From the NCBI RefSeq assembly GCF_019800005.1, contig NZ_JABGCL010000010.1, forward strand, positions 124,001-188,000: DNA of 64,000 nt, in the 5' to 3' direction. Of the stretch, positions 45,811 through 53,743 are shown piece by piece. Positions within the stretch are counted from its first letter, which is position 1, and every line of letters begins with the position of its first letter. The notes under the pieces are model-generated. The model worked only from the letters and a program-made list of their open reading frames with translations, was not told where the DNA came from and did not search any database. Position numbers and translations under genes: made by a program. This stretch comes from Geminicoccus harenae (GTDB lineage: Bacteria > Pseudomonadota > Alphaproteobacteria > Geminicoccales > Geminicoccaceae).

Positions 45811-45817
45811 GCGCCGG

Positions 45818-46177
45818 TCAGGCCGGCGGCGGGCCGAACCGGTTCGGCCCGGGCGTGCCGGGCAGGCAGAACCAGACGAGCAGCACGATCTGGCCCACCA
45901 CCGGCACGAAATGGAGCAGCAGCCACCAGCCGCTGCGGTCCCGGTCGTGCAGGCGGCGCACCGCCACCGCCAGCCAGGGCAGCAGCAGGACCAGCCAGAC
46001 GAGCGTGCTGAGCGGACCGTTCACGCTGTGGCGGAACAGGACGGCGTCCAGCACGCCGGCCGCGAAGATCGCGATCAGGTAGAACAGGAAGAAGTACCAA
46101 TATTCGGCGCGGGCCGCGCGTCCCTGGATGGTGGCGAACTTGTGGAAGCAGGTTCTGACCGCGGTCTGGAAGTCCAT
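45818..46177 (-). CDS. DUF805 membrane protein
   Basis: 119 residues from ATG 46177. It follows the DUF805 pattern: MDFQTAVRTCFHKFATIQGRAARAEYWYFFLF, then three more helices with WLAVAVRRLHDRDRSGWWLLLHFVPVVG and a C-terminal CLPGTPGPNRFGPPP. The family has four helices and no known function. It is convergent with the mannitol-dehydrogenase-family gene (seven bases apart) and divergent from the DUF4174 gene. Confidence 0.92.
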   Translation of the reverse strand: MDFQTAVRTCFHKFATIQGRAARAEYWYFFLFYLIAIFAAGVLDAVLFRHSVNGPLSTLVWLVLLLPWLAVAVRRLHDRDRSGWWLLLHFVPVVGQIVLLVWFCLPGTPGPNRFGPPPA

Positions 46178-46273
46178 CTGCCGCCTTTCCATGCGTGATC
46201 CGGCCCGGCCGGCCCTGCGTAGTGCCCGGGGAGCCAGCGCTCCAGGGCCGGCCTTCCTGATCGGGATGCTAGG

Positions 46274-46711
46274 ATGCAAGTGACCCGAAGTCTTGCGGTG
46301 CTCGTGTCGCTGCTCGTCGCCACGCTCGCCACCGGAGCCGCCGCCATGGAGCCCTTGGACAGCTATCGCTGGCAGAACCGGGTGCTGGTGCTGTTCGCCA
46401 GGTCCGGCGACCCGCAGCTCCAGGCCCAGCGCGACGAGCTCCTGCCCGTCCGGGATCAGCTCGACGAGCGCGACCTCGTGATCTTCGCCGTGATCGACGG
46501 TCGGCGGATCGAGCCGGTCCATGGCCAGGCACCCGCGGACGATCAGGCAGCCCCGCTGCTGGCCGCGTTCGACCTGCCTGCCGATGCCGGCTTCACCGCA
46601 CTGCTGGTGGGCAAGGATGGCGGGGTGAAGTGGCAGGCGAACCGGCCGGCACGGCAGGGGGAGCTGTTCGGCCTGATCGACGCGATGCCGATGCGTCGCA
46701 ACGAGCGCTGA
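46274..46711 (+). CDS. Periplasmic DUF4174 protein
   Basis: 145 residues with a signal peptide (to about AAAM) and a compact thioredoxin-like DUF4174 domain: PLDSYRWQNRVLVLFARSGDPQLQAQRDELLPVRDQLDERDLVIFAVIDG ... GFTALLVGKDGGVKWQANRPA. It lacks the CxxC redox motif. The function is unknown. No convincing Shine-Dalgarno precedes ATG 46274, and a TAGGAT hexamer abuts it, so the true start may be one of the downstream GTG codons or the mRNA may be leaderless. It is convergent with greB, separated by three bases. Confidence 0.8.
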   Translation: MQVTRSLAVLVSLLVATLATGAAAMEPLDSYRWQNRVLVLFARSGDPQLQAQRDELLPVRDQLDERDLVIFAVIDGRRIEPVHGQAPADDQAAPLLAAFDLPADAGFTALLVGKDGGVKWQANRPARQGELFGLIDAMPMRRNER

Positions 46712-46714
46712 GCC

Positions 46715-47194
46715 TCAGCCCGCTGTGAGCGGCTCGATCGCCAGGATCTCCAGCTCCGCGTCGCCGAACCGGACGGTCTCGCCCTCCTCCAGCCCGATCA
46801 GCGCCTGGGCCAACGGCGCCGTCCAGGCGATCAGGCCGTCTTCCGGCCGGGTCTCGTCCTCGCCCACCAGCCCCAGCGTCTGCCGGCTGCCGTCCGCGCG
46901 CGCCAGCGTCACCCGGCAGCCGAAGCGGACCTCCTCAGGTCCTGCCGGCGGCGGGGTCACCTCGGCGCTGGCCACCCGTGCCTGCCAGTAGCGCAGCTCC
47001 CGGCCGATCCGGGCCTGGGCCGCCCGGTCATCCGCAGGAGTGGCGGCCTCCTTGCGTCGCCACTCGGCGAGGATCGCCTGGATGCGCTGGTGGCCCCATG
47101 GCGTGATCAGGTTGCGGTTCGGGCTGATCGGCCGGTCCGGCAGCTCGTCGATGGCGCTGTCGCCGTCCGGCTCCTTCACGAACGCGCGGCTCAT
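46715..47194 (-). CDS. greB: Transcription elongation factor GreB-like
   Basis: 159 residues with the alphaproteobacterial GreB opening MSRAFVKEPDGDSAIDELPDRPISPNRNLITPWG, an N-terminal coiled-coil hairpin (about 35-80) and a C-terminal FKBP-like domain (VRFGCRVTLARADGSRQTLGLVGEDETRPEDGLIAWTAPLAQALIG). It rescues backtracked RNA polymerase by stimulating transcript cleavage, using acidic residues at the coiled-coil tip. The coil here is partly Ala/Arg-rich and the tip acidic pair (near PADDRAAQ) is less obvious, so activity should not be assumed equal to E. coli GreB. It is divergent from the APH-kinase gene. Confidence 0.88.
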   Translation of the reverse strand: MSRAFVKEPDGDSAIDELPDRPISPNRNLITPWGHQRIQAILAEWRRKEAATPADDRAAQARIGRELRYWQARVASAEVTPPPAGPEEVRFGCRVTLARADGSRQTLGLVGEDETRPEDGLIAWTAPLAQALIGLEEGETVRFGDAELEILAIEPLTAG

Positions 47195-47341
47195 TTCTTG
47201 CCTGCCTGCCCTGCTGCCTGCCCCAATGGGAGAGGCTAGACCCGCGGCGACCGCGGGCGCAACCGTCCGGGGCCGGTAGGCCCTGTTGTTGAAACTGGCA
47301 CAAGAATCGTTGTATCTGCCACTATCGCTCGTGAGGGGTTC

Positions 47342-48325
47342 ATGTACGACGTTGCGTTCCTGGGACGGCTCGAGAACGGCCTGCGCACGGCACTGCCTGG
47401 CTGGGGCCTGCCGGGCGACACGAAGCTGCGCCTGCTGACCATCTCCGAGAACGCCACCTTCCTGGTCGAGCCTCCGGGCGACGCGCCGATCGTCTTCCGC
47501 GTGCACCGCCCGGCCTACCATACCGAGGAGGAGATCCTCTCCGAGCTGGCCTGGATCGGCGCCCTGCGCGCCGACGACGCGGTCGCCACGCCCAGGCCGC
47601 TGCCGACCACCGATGGCCGGCTGCTGGGCTCGTTCGGCGAGGGTACCGACCGCCGCCATGTCGCCGCCTTCGAGTTCATGAGCGGCCAGGAACCTGCGGC
47701 ATCCGCCGATTCGGTGCCGTGGTTCCGCCAGCTCGGCGCGATCAGCGCCCGCCTGCACGGCCATACCCGCGCCTGGCAGCGGCCGGGCAGCTTCCGGCGC
47801 AAGACCTGGGACTTCGACGCGATGCTCGGCAGCCGGCCGCTCTGGGGCGACTGGCGGGCCGGGCTGGGGCTCACGCCCGAGGGCCGCGTCCTCCTGGAGC
47901 GCACGGCGGACGTGCTGGCCGGCCGCCTTGCCGCCTACGGTCATGGGCCGGACCGCTTCGGGCTGATCCATGCCGACCTGCGCCTGGCCAATCTCCTGGT
48001 GGAAGGCGACCGGCTCGGCATCATCGACTTCGACGACTGCGGCTTTTCCTGGTTCATGTACGACTTCGCCGCCGCGGTCAGCTTCTTCGAGGACGATCCG
48101 GCGATCCCCGCACTGCAGGCGGCCTGGATCGAGGGCTATCGCAGCGTCGCCCCGGTGAGTGCCGAGGATCTGGCGATGATGCCGGTCTTCCTGATGCTGC
48201 GCCGGGTGCTGCTGACCGCCTGGATCGCCTCGCATGCCGAGACCCCGACCGCCCAGGAGATGGGCGTGCCCTATACCGAGGGCACGGTGGCCATGGCCGA
48301 ACGCTTCCTCACCGAACACGCCTGA
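47342..48325 (+). CDS. APH-family phosphotransferase (homoserine kinase II / hydroxylysine kinase-like)
   Basis: 327 residues of the aminoglycoside-phosphotransferase-like kinase fold. The catalytic loop is LIHADLRLANLLV with His210 and Asp212, followed by GIIDFDDCGFSWFMYDFA for metal binding. The nucleotide-binding lobe shows ENATFLVE and IVFRVHRPAYHTEEEILSEL. It phosphorylates a small hydroxyl compound with ATP. Nineteen bases downstream is a class III PLP enzyme of the phospho-lyase-like type; together they suggest an amino-alcohol kinase and phospho-lyase pair. Homoserine, hydroxylysine, ethanolamine or choline-like substrates are all possible. Confidence 0.85.
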   Translation: MYDVAFLGRLENGLRTALPGWGLPGDTKLRLLTISENATFLVEPPGDAPIVFRVHRPAYHTEEEILSELAWIGALRADDAVATPRPLPTTDGRLLGSFGEGTDRRHVAAFEFMSGQEPAASADSVPWFRQLGAISARLHGHTRAWQRPGSFRRKTWDFDAMLGSRPLWGDWRAGLGLTPEGRVLLERTADVLAGRLAAYGHGPDRFGLIHADLRLANLLVEGDRLGIIDFDDCGFSWFMYDFAAAVSFFEDDPAIPALQAAWIEGYRSVAPVSAEDLAMMPVFLMLRRVLLTAWIASHAETPTAQEMGVPYTEGTVAMAERFLTEHA

Positions 48326-48344
48326 CATCGCCGGAGAAGACCCC

Positions 48345-49715
48345 GTGCCGGACGCCGAGACCCTTCCCGAGAGCCAGCAGATCCTGACGCTCAACGCCTT
48401 CGACGCGCGGCAGGTGGGCGGGCTGCCGCCTGCCACCGCGGAACTGGTCCAGCGCCGGCAGCAGACCTTCGGCCCGACCTCGGTCCTGTTCTACCAGGAG
48501 CCGATGCATGTCGTGTCGGCGGAAGGCGTGTGGATGACCACGGCGGACGGGCGCCGCTACCTGGACGTCTACAACAACGTCCCCTCGGTCGGGCACTGCC
48601 ACCCGCGCGTGGTGGAGGCGATCGCCAGCCAAGCGGCGACGCTCAACACCCACACCCGCTATCTCTACGACGTCATCCACACTTATGCCGAACGGCTGCT
48701 CGCCACCTACCCGGCCGGGCTGGACAAGGTGACCTTCACCTGCACCGGCAGCGAGAGCAACGACCTGGCCCTGCGCATCGCCGCCGCGGCCACCGGCAAG
48801 CGCGGCATCGTGGTCACCGACAACGCCTATCACGGCAACACGCTGGCGGTGACCGAGGTCTCGCCCTCCTCGATGCCCGGCAAGCCCCTGCCGCCGCATG
48901 TCCGGGTGGTGCGGGCCCCGGACGTCTATCATGCGCCCGCCGACGATCTGGGCCAGCGCTTCGCCGCCGAGTTGCAGGAGGCGATCGACAGCCTGGAAGA
49001 GTCCGGCTTCGGCTTTGCCGCCTTCCTGGCCGACACGATCTTCTCCAGCGACGGCATCTATGCCGATCCTGTGGGCTTCCTGAAGCCGGCGATCGAGGCG
49101 GTGCACCGGGCGGGCGGCCTGTTCATCGCGGATGAGGTCCAGCCGGGCTTCGGGCGGACCGGGGACGCGATGTGGGGCTTCATGCGCCATGGCGTCCTCC
49201 CGGACATCGTCACCATGGGCAAGCCCATGGGCAACGGCTTCCCGATGGGCGGGGTCGTGTCGCGCAGCGAGCTGCTGGAAGCCTTCACCAGGAGTGTCGG
49301 CTACTTCAACACGTTCGGCGGCAACCCGGTGGCCGCGGCGGCGGGGCTGGCCGTGCTCGACGTGATCCGGGACGAGCAGCTCGTCGAGAACGCGGCCGCG
49401 GTCGGCCGCCACCTGCGCGACGGCCTGCGGGGGCTTGCCGGCAACGGCCATCCGGAGATCGGCGACGTGCGCGGCGCCGGGCTGTATGTCGGGGTCGAGT
49501 TCGTGCGCGACCCGCTCACCCGCCAGCCGGCCCCGGAGCTCGCGACGCGGGTGATCAACGGGCTGCATCGCAAGCAGATCCTGATCGGCGCTGCCGGCCG
49601 GCACGGCAATGTCCTGAAGATCCGGCCGCCACTGGCCTTCTCGAACGACAACGCGGATCAACTGGTCTCGGCACTGGGTGAGGTGCTGGAGGAAGCGCCC
49701 GCTCCCTCGAGGTGA
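48345..49715 (+). CDS. Class III PLP-dependent aminotransferase/phospho-lyase
   Basis: 456 residues from GTG 48345, with GGAG eight bases upstream. Fold-type I features include TCTGSESNDLALRIA, the PLP-stacking region DNAYHGNT, the acidic FIADEVQPGFGRTGDAMWGF, and Schiff-base Lys293 in VTMGKPMGNGFPMGG. The last motif matches ethanolamine-phosphate and 5-phosphohydroxylysine phospho-lyases (AGXT2L type), where MGKxxGNGxP is conserved. The stop of the adjacent kinase gene is 19 bases upstream. The enzyme may therefore eliminate phosphate from a phosphorylated amino alcohol rather than transaminate. Ordinary aminotransferase activity cannot be excluded. Confidence 0.87.
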   Translation: MPDAETLPESQQILTLNAFDARQVGGLPPATAELVQRRQQTFGPTSVLFYQEPMHVVSAEGVWMTTADGRRYLDVYNNVPSVGHCHPRVVEAIASQAATLNTHTRYLYDVIHTYAERLLATYPAGLDKVTFTCTGSESNDLALRIAAAATGKRGIVVTDNAYHGNTLAVTEVSPSSMPGKPLPPHVRVVRAPDVYHAPADDLGQRFAAELQEAIDSLEESGFGFAAFLADTIFSSDGIYADPVGFLKPAIEAVHRAGGLFIADEVQPGFGRTGDAMWGFMRHGVLPDIVTMGKPMGNGFPMGGVVSRSELLEAFTRSVGYFNTFGGNPVAAAAGLAVLDVIRDEQLVENAAAVGRHLRDGLRGLAGNGHPEIGDVRGAGLYVGVEFVRDPLTRQPAPELATRVINGLHRKQILIGAAGRHGNVLKIRPPLAFSNDNADQLVSALGEVLEEAPAPSR

Positions 49716-49875
49716 CGCAGATCACCGAGCATTCGTCCGATCCGGGATAAGTTCCGGGGCGTGGGGCAGGATCACCCGCCCGGCCGTTTCCCCCGCGGCC
49801 GCCGGAACGACATCGCAGGTATTTTCCCGCTGTCCGGATAGTCTCGTCGCGATCCTGCCCCTCCTTTCCCAGCAG

Positions 49876-49897
49876 CGGCCGGCATGCATGCCGGCCG
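49876..49897. repeat. 22-bp perfect palindrome upstream of peroxidase gene
   Basis: CGGCCGGCATG at 49876-49886 is followed directly by its reverse complement at 49887-49897. It lies 49 bases before the haem-peroxidase start and 160 bases after the PLP-enzyme stop. It could be a terminator stem for the upstream gene pair or an operator for the peroxidase gene. Confidence 0.5.
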
Positions 49898-49945
49898 GGA
49901 CAGGGCCTGCGGCAGTTCCCCGATCATCGCAACGAGGAAACGGAC

Positions 49946-51424
49946 ATGCACGGTTTTGCCGATCGCGGCCTTGATGCGCCGCGTGGTCGCTTCGCCTCCA
50001 CCGGCCGGTTCGGCCGGATGTTCCCGGAACTGCGCTCGTTGCGCGACTTCGCGCCCGGCCCTGCCGAGCTCGGCCGGGCGGGCGGCGCCATGGATGGCGG
50101 CAACCCGCCACCCACCGACACCTCGCAGAACAATCCCCGGATCAAGGCCGGCTACACCTTTCTCGGCCAGTTCATCGACCACGACCTGACGCTGGATGCC
50201 ACCTCCATCCTGGAGCAGCAGGTCGACGTGAACGCCACCCACAATTTCCGCACGCCGGCGCTGGAGCTGGATTCGGTCTATGGGCTGGGCCCGGCCGTGC
50301 AGCCCTTCCTCTACGACCGCGCCAAGCCGTTCCACCTGCTCGTCTCGGAGGACGAAGGCGACCTGCCGCGCAACCGCCAGGGCACCGCGATCATCGGTGA
50401 CCCGCGCAACGACGAGAACGTCATCGTCTCCCAGCTCCACCTCCTGTTCCTGAAGTTCCACAACAAGGTGCTGGACGACCATACCGACCCGGCACTCGGT
50501 GGCCGGGAGCGGTTCGAGGCGGCGCAGAAGCTGGTCCGCTGGCATTACCAGTGGATCGTGCTGCACGAGTTCCTGGCCCGCACCGTGGGTACCCATCAGG
50601 TCGGGCGGGCCCTGGCGGATCCGGCCTTCCTCTACCCGGGCGAGCCGTTCATGCCGGTGGAGTTCAGCGTCGCCGCCTACCGGCTGGGCCACAGCCAGGT
50701 GCGCCCGGGCTACCTGCTGGGCCCCGACCGGGCAGCCGCCCTGTTCCCGGACGATCCGTCCGCCCAGGAGGCGGTGACCGACCTGCGCGGCGGGCGGCCG
50801 GTGCCGCCCGAGCTGCGCATCGACTGGCAGGCCTTCTTCGGGCCGGATGCCCAGCCCAGCAAGTTCCTGGACACGCGGATCTCGACCGTGCTGCTGCGCC
50901 TGCCGGACGGGGTCGTGCCGCCCGGCACGCCGGACGCGTTCCGCTCGCTGGCGACCCGCAACCTGCAGCGCGGCCTGGACCTGCGCCTGCCGTCCGGCCA
51001 GGACGTCGCCGCCTATCTCTGCCAGCCTGCCCTGAGTGACGCCGAGCTCTGGCAGGGCGTCCAGGGCGGACACGGCCCGGCACCGTTGTGGTTCTACATT
51101 CTGCGCGAGGCGGAGCAGCGGGCTGGTGGCCAGCGGCTCGCCGGCGTGGGAGCCGAGATCGTCGCCCGGACCTTCGTGGCGCTGCTCCTGGCCGACCGGG
51201 CCTCGTTCCTGGCCCAGGACCCGCGCTGGACGCCGACCCTGCCCTCCCGCCATGCCGGCCGGTTCACCATGACCGATCTCGTCAACCTGACGCTCGGCAC
51301 GAGCCTCGAATCCGAGGATGTCTCGGCCCTGCCCGGCGACGACGCCGCGATGCCGGCCGAGCCGCCGGCGCATCAGCGGTGGCAATGGCCGGGCGGCAAC
51401 GGCCAGCGCAGCCGCGCCGCCTGA
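49946..51424 (+). CDS. Animal-type haem peroxidase
   Basis: 492 residues of the peroxidase-cyclooxygenase superfamily. The distal site is GYTFLGQFIDHDLTLD with His79 and Asp80; the proximal haem ligand is probably His249 in AAYRLGHSQVRPGY. Other family hallmarks are DGGNPPP, GTAIIGDPRNDENVIVSQLHLLFLKFHN and WHYQWIVLHEFLARTVG. No signal peptide is evident, so the enzyme may stay in the cytoplasm or use another exit route. It oxidises halides or organic donors with H2O2. ATG 49946 has GAGGAAA five bases upstream. It appears monocistronic, ended by a palindrome at 51446-51473. Confidence 0.9.
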   Translation: MHGFADRGLDAPRGRFASTGRFGRMFPELRSLRDFAPGPAELGRAGGAMDGGNPPPTDTSQNNPRIKAGYTFLGQFIDHDLTLDATSILEQQVDVNATHNFRTPALELDSVYGLGPAVQPFLYDRAKPFHLLVSEDEGDLPRNRQGTAIIGDPRNDENVIVSQLHLLFLKFHNKVLDDHTDPALGGRERFEAAQKLVRWHYQWIVLHEFLARTVGTHQVGRALADPAFLYPGEPFMPVEFSVAAYRLGHSQVRPGYLLGPDRAAALFPDDPSAQEAVTDLRGGRPVPPELRIDWQAFFGPDAQPSKFLDTRISTVLLRLPDGVVPPGTPDAFRSLATRNLQRGLDLRLPSGQDVAAYLCQPALSDAELWQGVQGGHGPAPLWFYILREAEQRAGGQRLAGVGAEIVARTFVALLLADRASFLAQDPRWTPTLPSRHAGRFTMTDLVNLTLGTSLESEDVSALPGDDAAMPAEPPAHQRWQWPGGNGQRSRAA

Positions 51425-51445
51425 CGTCCGCCTGCCGGAGTGCCG

Positions 51446-51473
51446 CGAGCCGATGCCCCGGGGCATCGGCTCG
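51446..51473. terminator. Palindromic hairpin after the peroxidase gene
   Basis: A perfect 28-bp palindrome (14-base arms 51446-51459 and 51460-51473) begins 22 bases after the stop codon. In RNA it would form a 12-bp stem with a CCGG loop. No U-run follows. It lies 78 bases before the next plus-strand gene. Confidence 0.6.
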
Positions 51474-51551
51474 CCTGGCCTATTCCGCCATTGACGCGGC
51501 CACCCTCCCGGCGGTGATCTCCCGCCGGTCCGGACCATGGGAGGAGCCGCA

Positions 51552-52676
51552 GTGAAGATCCGCGCAGCAGTCCTGCACGAGGCACCCAAGGCCCCTCCGT
51601 TCGCGGCCTCGCGCCCGCTTGCGATCGAGACGGTCGAGCTGGCGCCGCCTGGGCTTGGCGAGGTGCTGGTGCGGATCGGTGCCGCGGGCCTCTGTCACTC
51701 CGACCTGTCGGTGATCAACGGCGACCGGCCCCGGCCCGTGCCGATGGTGCTGGGGCACGAGGCGTCGGGCGTGGTGGAGCGATGCGGCGCCGGGGTCGAC
51801 GACCTGGTGCCGGGCGATCACGTGATCATGGTGTTCGTGCCGTCCTGCGGGCACTGCACCTGCTGCAGCGAGGGTCGCCCGGCCCTATGCGAGCCGGGCA
51901 ACGCCAGCAACGGCCAGGGCAGCCTCCTGTCCGGCGAGCGGCGCCTGTCCCTGGGCGGCCAGCCGGTCCACCACCATATCGGCGTGTCCGCCTTTGCCGA
52001 GCATGCGGTCGTGTCGCGCCGCTCGCTGGTCAAGGTCGACCGCGAACTGCCCCTGGAGATCGCCGCCCTGTTCGGCTGCGCGGTGCTGACCGGCGTCGGT
52101 GCCGTCGCTAATACCGCGCGGATCCGGGCAGGCGAGACCGTGGCGGTGGTGGGTCTCGGCGGGGTCGGGCTCAGCGCCGTGCTGGGTGCCCTGGCCGCGG
52201 GTGCGGCGCAGGTGATTGCGGTCGACCTCGCCCAGGACAAGCTGGCGCTCGCCCGTGACCTCGGTGCCACCGACACCTTCAATGCCGGCGATCCCGGTGT
52301 CGTCGATGCGGTGCGCGCTGCCACCGGCGGCGGCGTCGACCACGCACTCGAGATGGCGGGCTCGGCCAGGGCCCTGGAATTGGCCTTCGACCTCACGCGC
52401 CGCGGCGGCGTCACCACCACGGCCGGCCTCGCCAACCCGGCCGCCCGCTTCCCGCTCAACCCCGTGCGCCTGGTCGCCGAGGAGCGCACGCTGCGCGGCA
52501 GCTATGTCGGCAGCTGCATCCCCAGCCGCGACATCCCACGGTTCGTTTCGCTCTATCGGGCCGGCCGCCTGCCGGTCGACCGCCTGCTGACCAGCCGGGG
52601 CCGCCTCGCCGACATCAACGAAGGCTTCGACCTCTTGGCCTCGGGCCAGACCATCCGCCATGTCATCACGCCCTGA
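51552..52676 (+). CDS. Zinc-dependent alcohol dehydrogenase
   Basis: 374 residues from GTG 51552, which has GGAGGAG five bases upstream. Catalytic-zinc ligands lie in GLCHSDLS and GHEASGVVE; the structural-zinc lobe is CGHCTCCSEGRPALCEPG; the Rossmann motif is GLGGVGLSAVLGAL. It resembles class III-type and benzyl-alcohol dehydrogenases that use NAD+. It converges on the ABC ATPase gene with only 7 bases between, so it is not in that operon but may serve the same pathway as a second dehydrogenase. The substrate is unknown. Confidence 0.9.
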   Translation: MKIRAAVLHEAPKAPPFAASRPLAIETVELAPPGLGEVLVRIGAAGLCHSDLSVINGDRPRPVPMVLGHEASGVVERCGAGVDDLVPGDHVIMVFVPSCGHCTCCSEGRPALCEPGNASNGQGSLLSGERRLSLGGQPVHHHIGVSAFAEHAVVSRRSLVKVDRELPLEIAALFGCAVLTGVGAVANTARIRAGETVAVVGLGGVGLSAVLGALAAGAAQVIAVDLAQDKLALARDLGATDTFNAGDPGVVDAVRAATGGGVDHALEMAGSARALELAFDLTRRGGVTTTAGLANPAARFPLNPVRLVAEERTLRGSYVGSCIPSRDIPRFVSLYRAGRLPVDRLLTSRGRLADINEGFDLLASGQTIRHVITP

Positions 52677-52683
52677 CCTTGCG

Positions 52684-53736
52684 TCACGGCCAGTCGATGC
52701 GCGCGCCCGAGCCGTCGAAGACATGGCTCCGGCGTGGCTGCGGGCGAAGCTGCACGCTGTCGCCGGGCCGGAGGTCGGACTTGTCCCGCTGCTCGACGGT
52801 CAGGAGGTCGGTCAGGCCCTCAATGCGCAGGTGGACCAGGCTGACATTGCCCAACTGCTCGACCAGCACGACCTCCGCCGGCACCGCACCTTCAGTCGGC
52901 GAAGCGTGAATCTCGAACCCGTCCGGCCGCACACCCAGCGTCGCGGCCTGCCTTGGCGGCGCCAGGAGTTCCAGCCACGGCGCCACTTGGCCCCCAGTGC
53001 CATCCAGCGGCACGAAGTTCATGCGCGGCTGGCCCAGGAAGCCCGCGACGAAGCGGTTGGCGGGACGCTCGTAGAGTTCCAGCGGTGCGCCCTGCTGCTC
53101 GATCCGGCCGCCGTTGAGCACCACGATCCGCTCGGCCAGCGTCATCGCCTCGACCTGGTCGTGGGTGACGTAGATCATGGTGGTATCGAGCTGGCGGTGC
53201 AGCCGGGCGATCTCGACCCGCATCTGCGCGCGCAGGCCGGCATCGAGGTTGGACAGCGGTTCGTCGAACAGGAACACGTCCGGCTCGCGGGTGATCGCCC
53301 GGCCGATCGCGACCCGCTGGCGCTGTCCGCCCGAGAGTTCCTTCGGCCGGCGGTCGAGCAGGCCCTCGAGCTGGAGCGTGGCCGCTGCCGTCCGCACCCG
53401 CCGTTCGATCTCCCCCCGGTCCGTGCCCAGCATGCGCAGGGCAAAGCCCATGTTCTCCCGCACGGTCATGTGCGGGTAGAGCGCGTAGGACTGGAACACC
53501 ATGGCGATGCCGCGGTCGGCCGCGGCCACCTGGTTGGCGGGGCGCCCGCCGATCAGGAGCTCGCCGGCGCTGATCGATTCCAGCCCGGCGATCATCCGCA
53601 GGAGGGTGGACTTGCCGCAGCCCGAGGGGCCCACGAACACGACCAGCTCGCGGTCCCGGATCGACAGGTCGACGCCCTCCACCGCGGTGAAGGCGCCAAA
53701 GCGCTTGGTGACGTTCCTGAGCTCGACCGATGCCAC
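52684..53736 (-). CDS. Sugar ABC transporter ATP-binding protein (UgpC/MalK type)
   Basis: 350 residues. Walker A GPSGCGKSTLL, signature LSGGQRQRVAIGRAI, Walker B DVFLFDEPLSNLD and the H-loop IYVTHDQ are intact. The C-terminal TOBE-type region (about 240-350) is typical of CUT1 carbohydrate importers. It ends a four-gene minus-strand operon (binding protein, two permeases, ATPase), 7 bases after the permease stop. The start context is tight and the reading frame is complete. Confidence 0.93.
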   Translation of the reverse strand: MASVELRNVTKRFGAFTAVEGVDLSIRDRELVVFVGPSGCGKSTLLRMIAGLESISAGELLIGGRPANQVAAADRGIAMVFQSYALYPHMTVRENMGFALRMLGTDRGEIERRVRTAAATLQLEGLLDRRPKELSGGQRQRVAIGRAITREPDVFLFDEPLSNLDAGLRAQMRVEIARLHRQLDTTMIYVTHDQVEAMTLAERIVVLNGGRIEQQGAPLELYERPANRFVAGFLGQPRMNFVPLDGTGGQVAPWLELLAPPRQAATLGVRPDGFEIHASPTEGAVPAEVVLVEQLGNVSLVHLRIEGLTDLLTVEQRDKSDLRPGDSVQLRPQPRRSHVFDGSGARIDWP

Positions 53737-53743
53737 CGCTACG

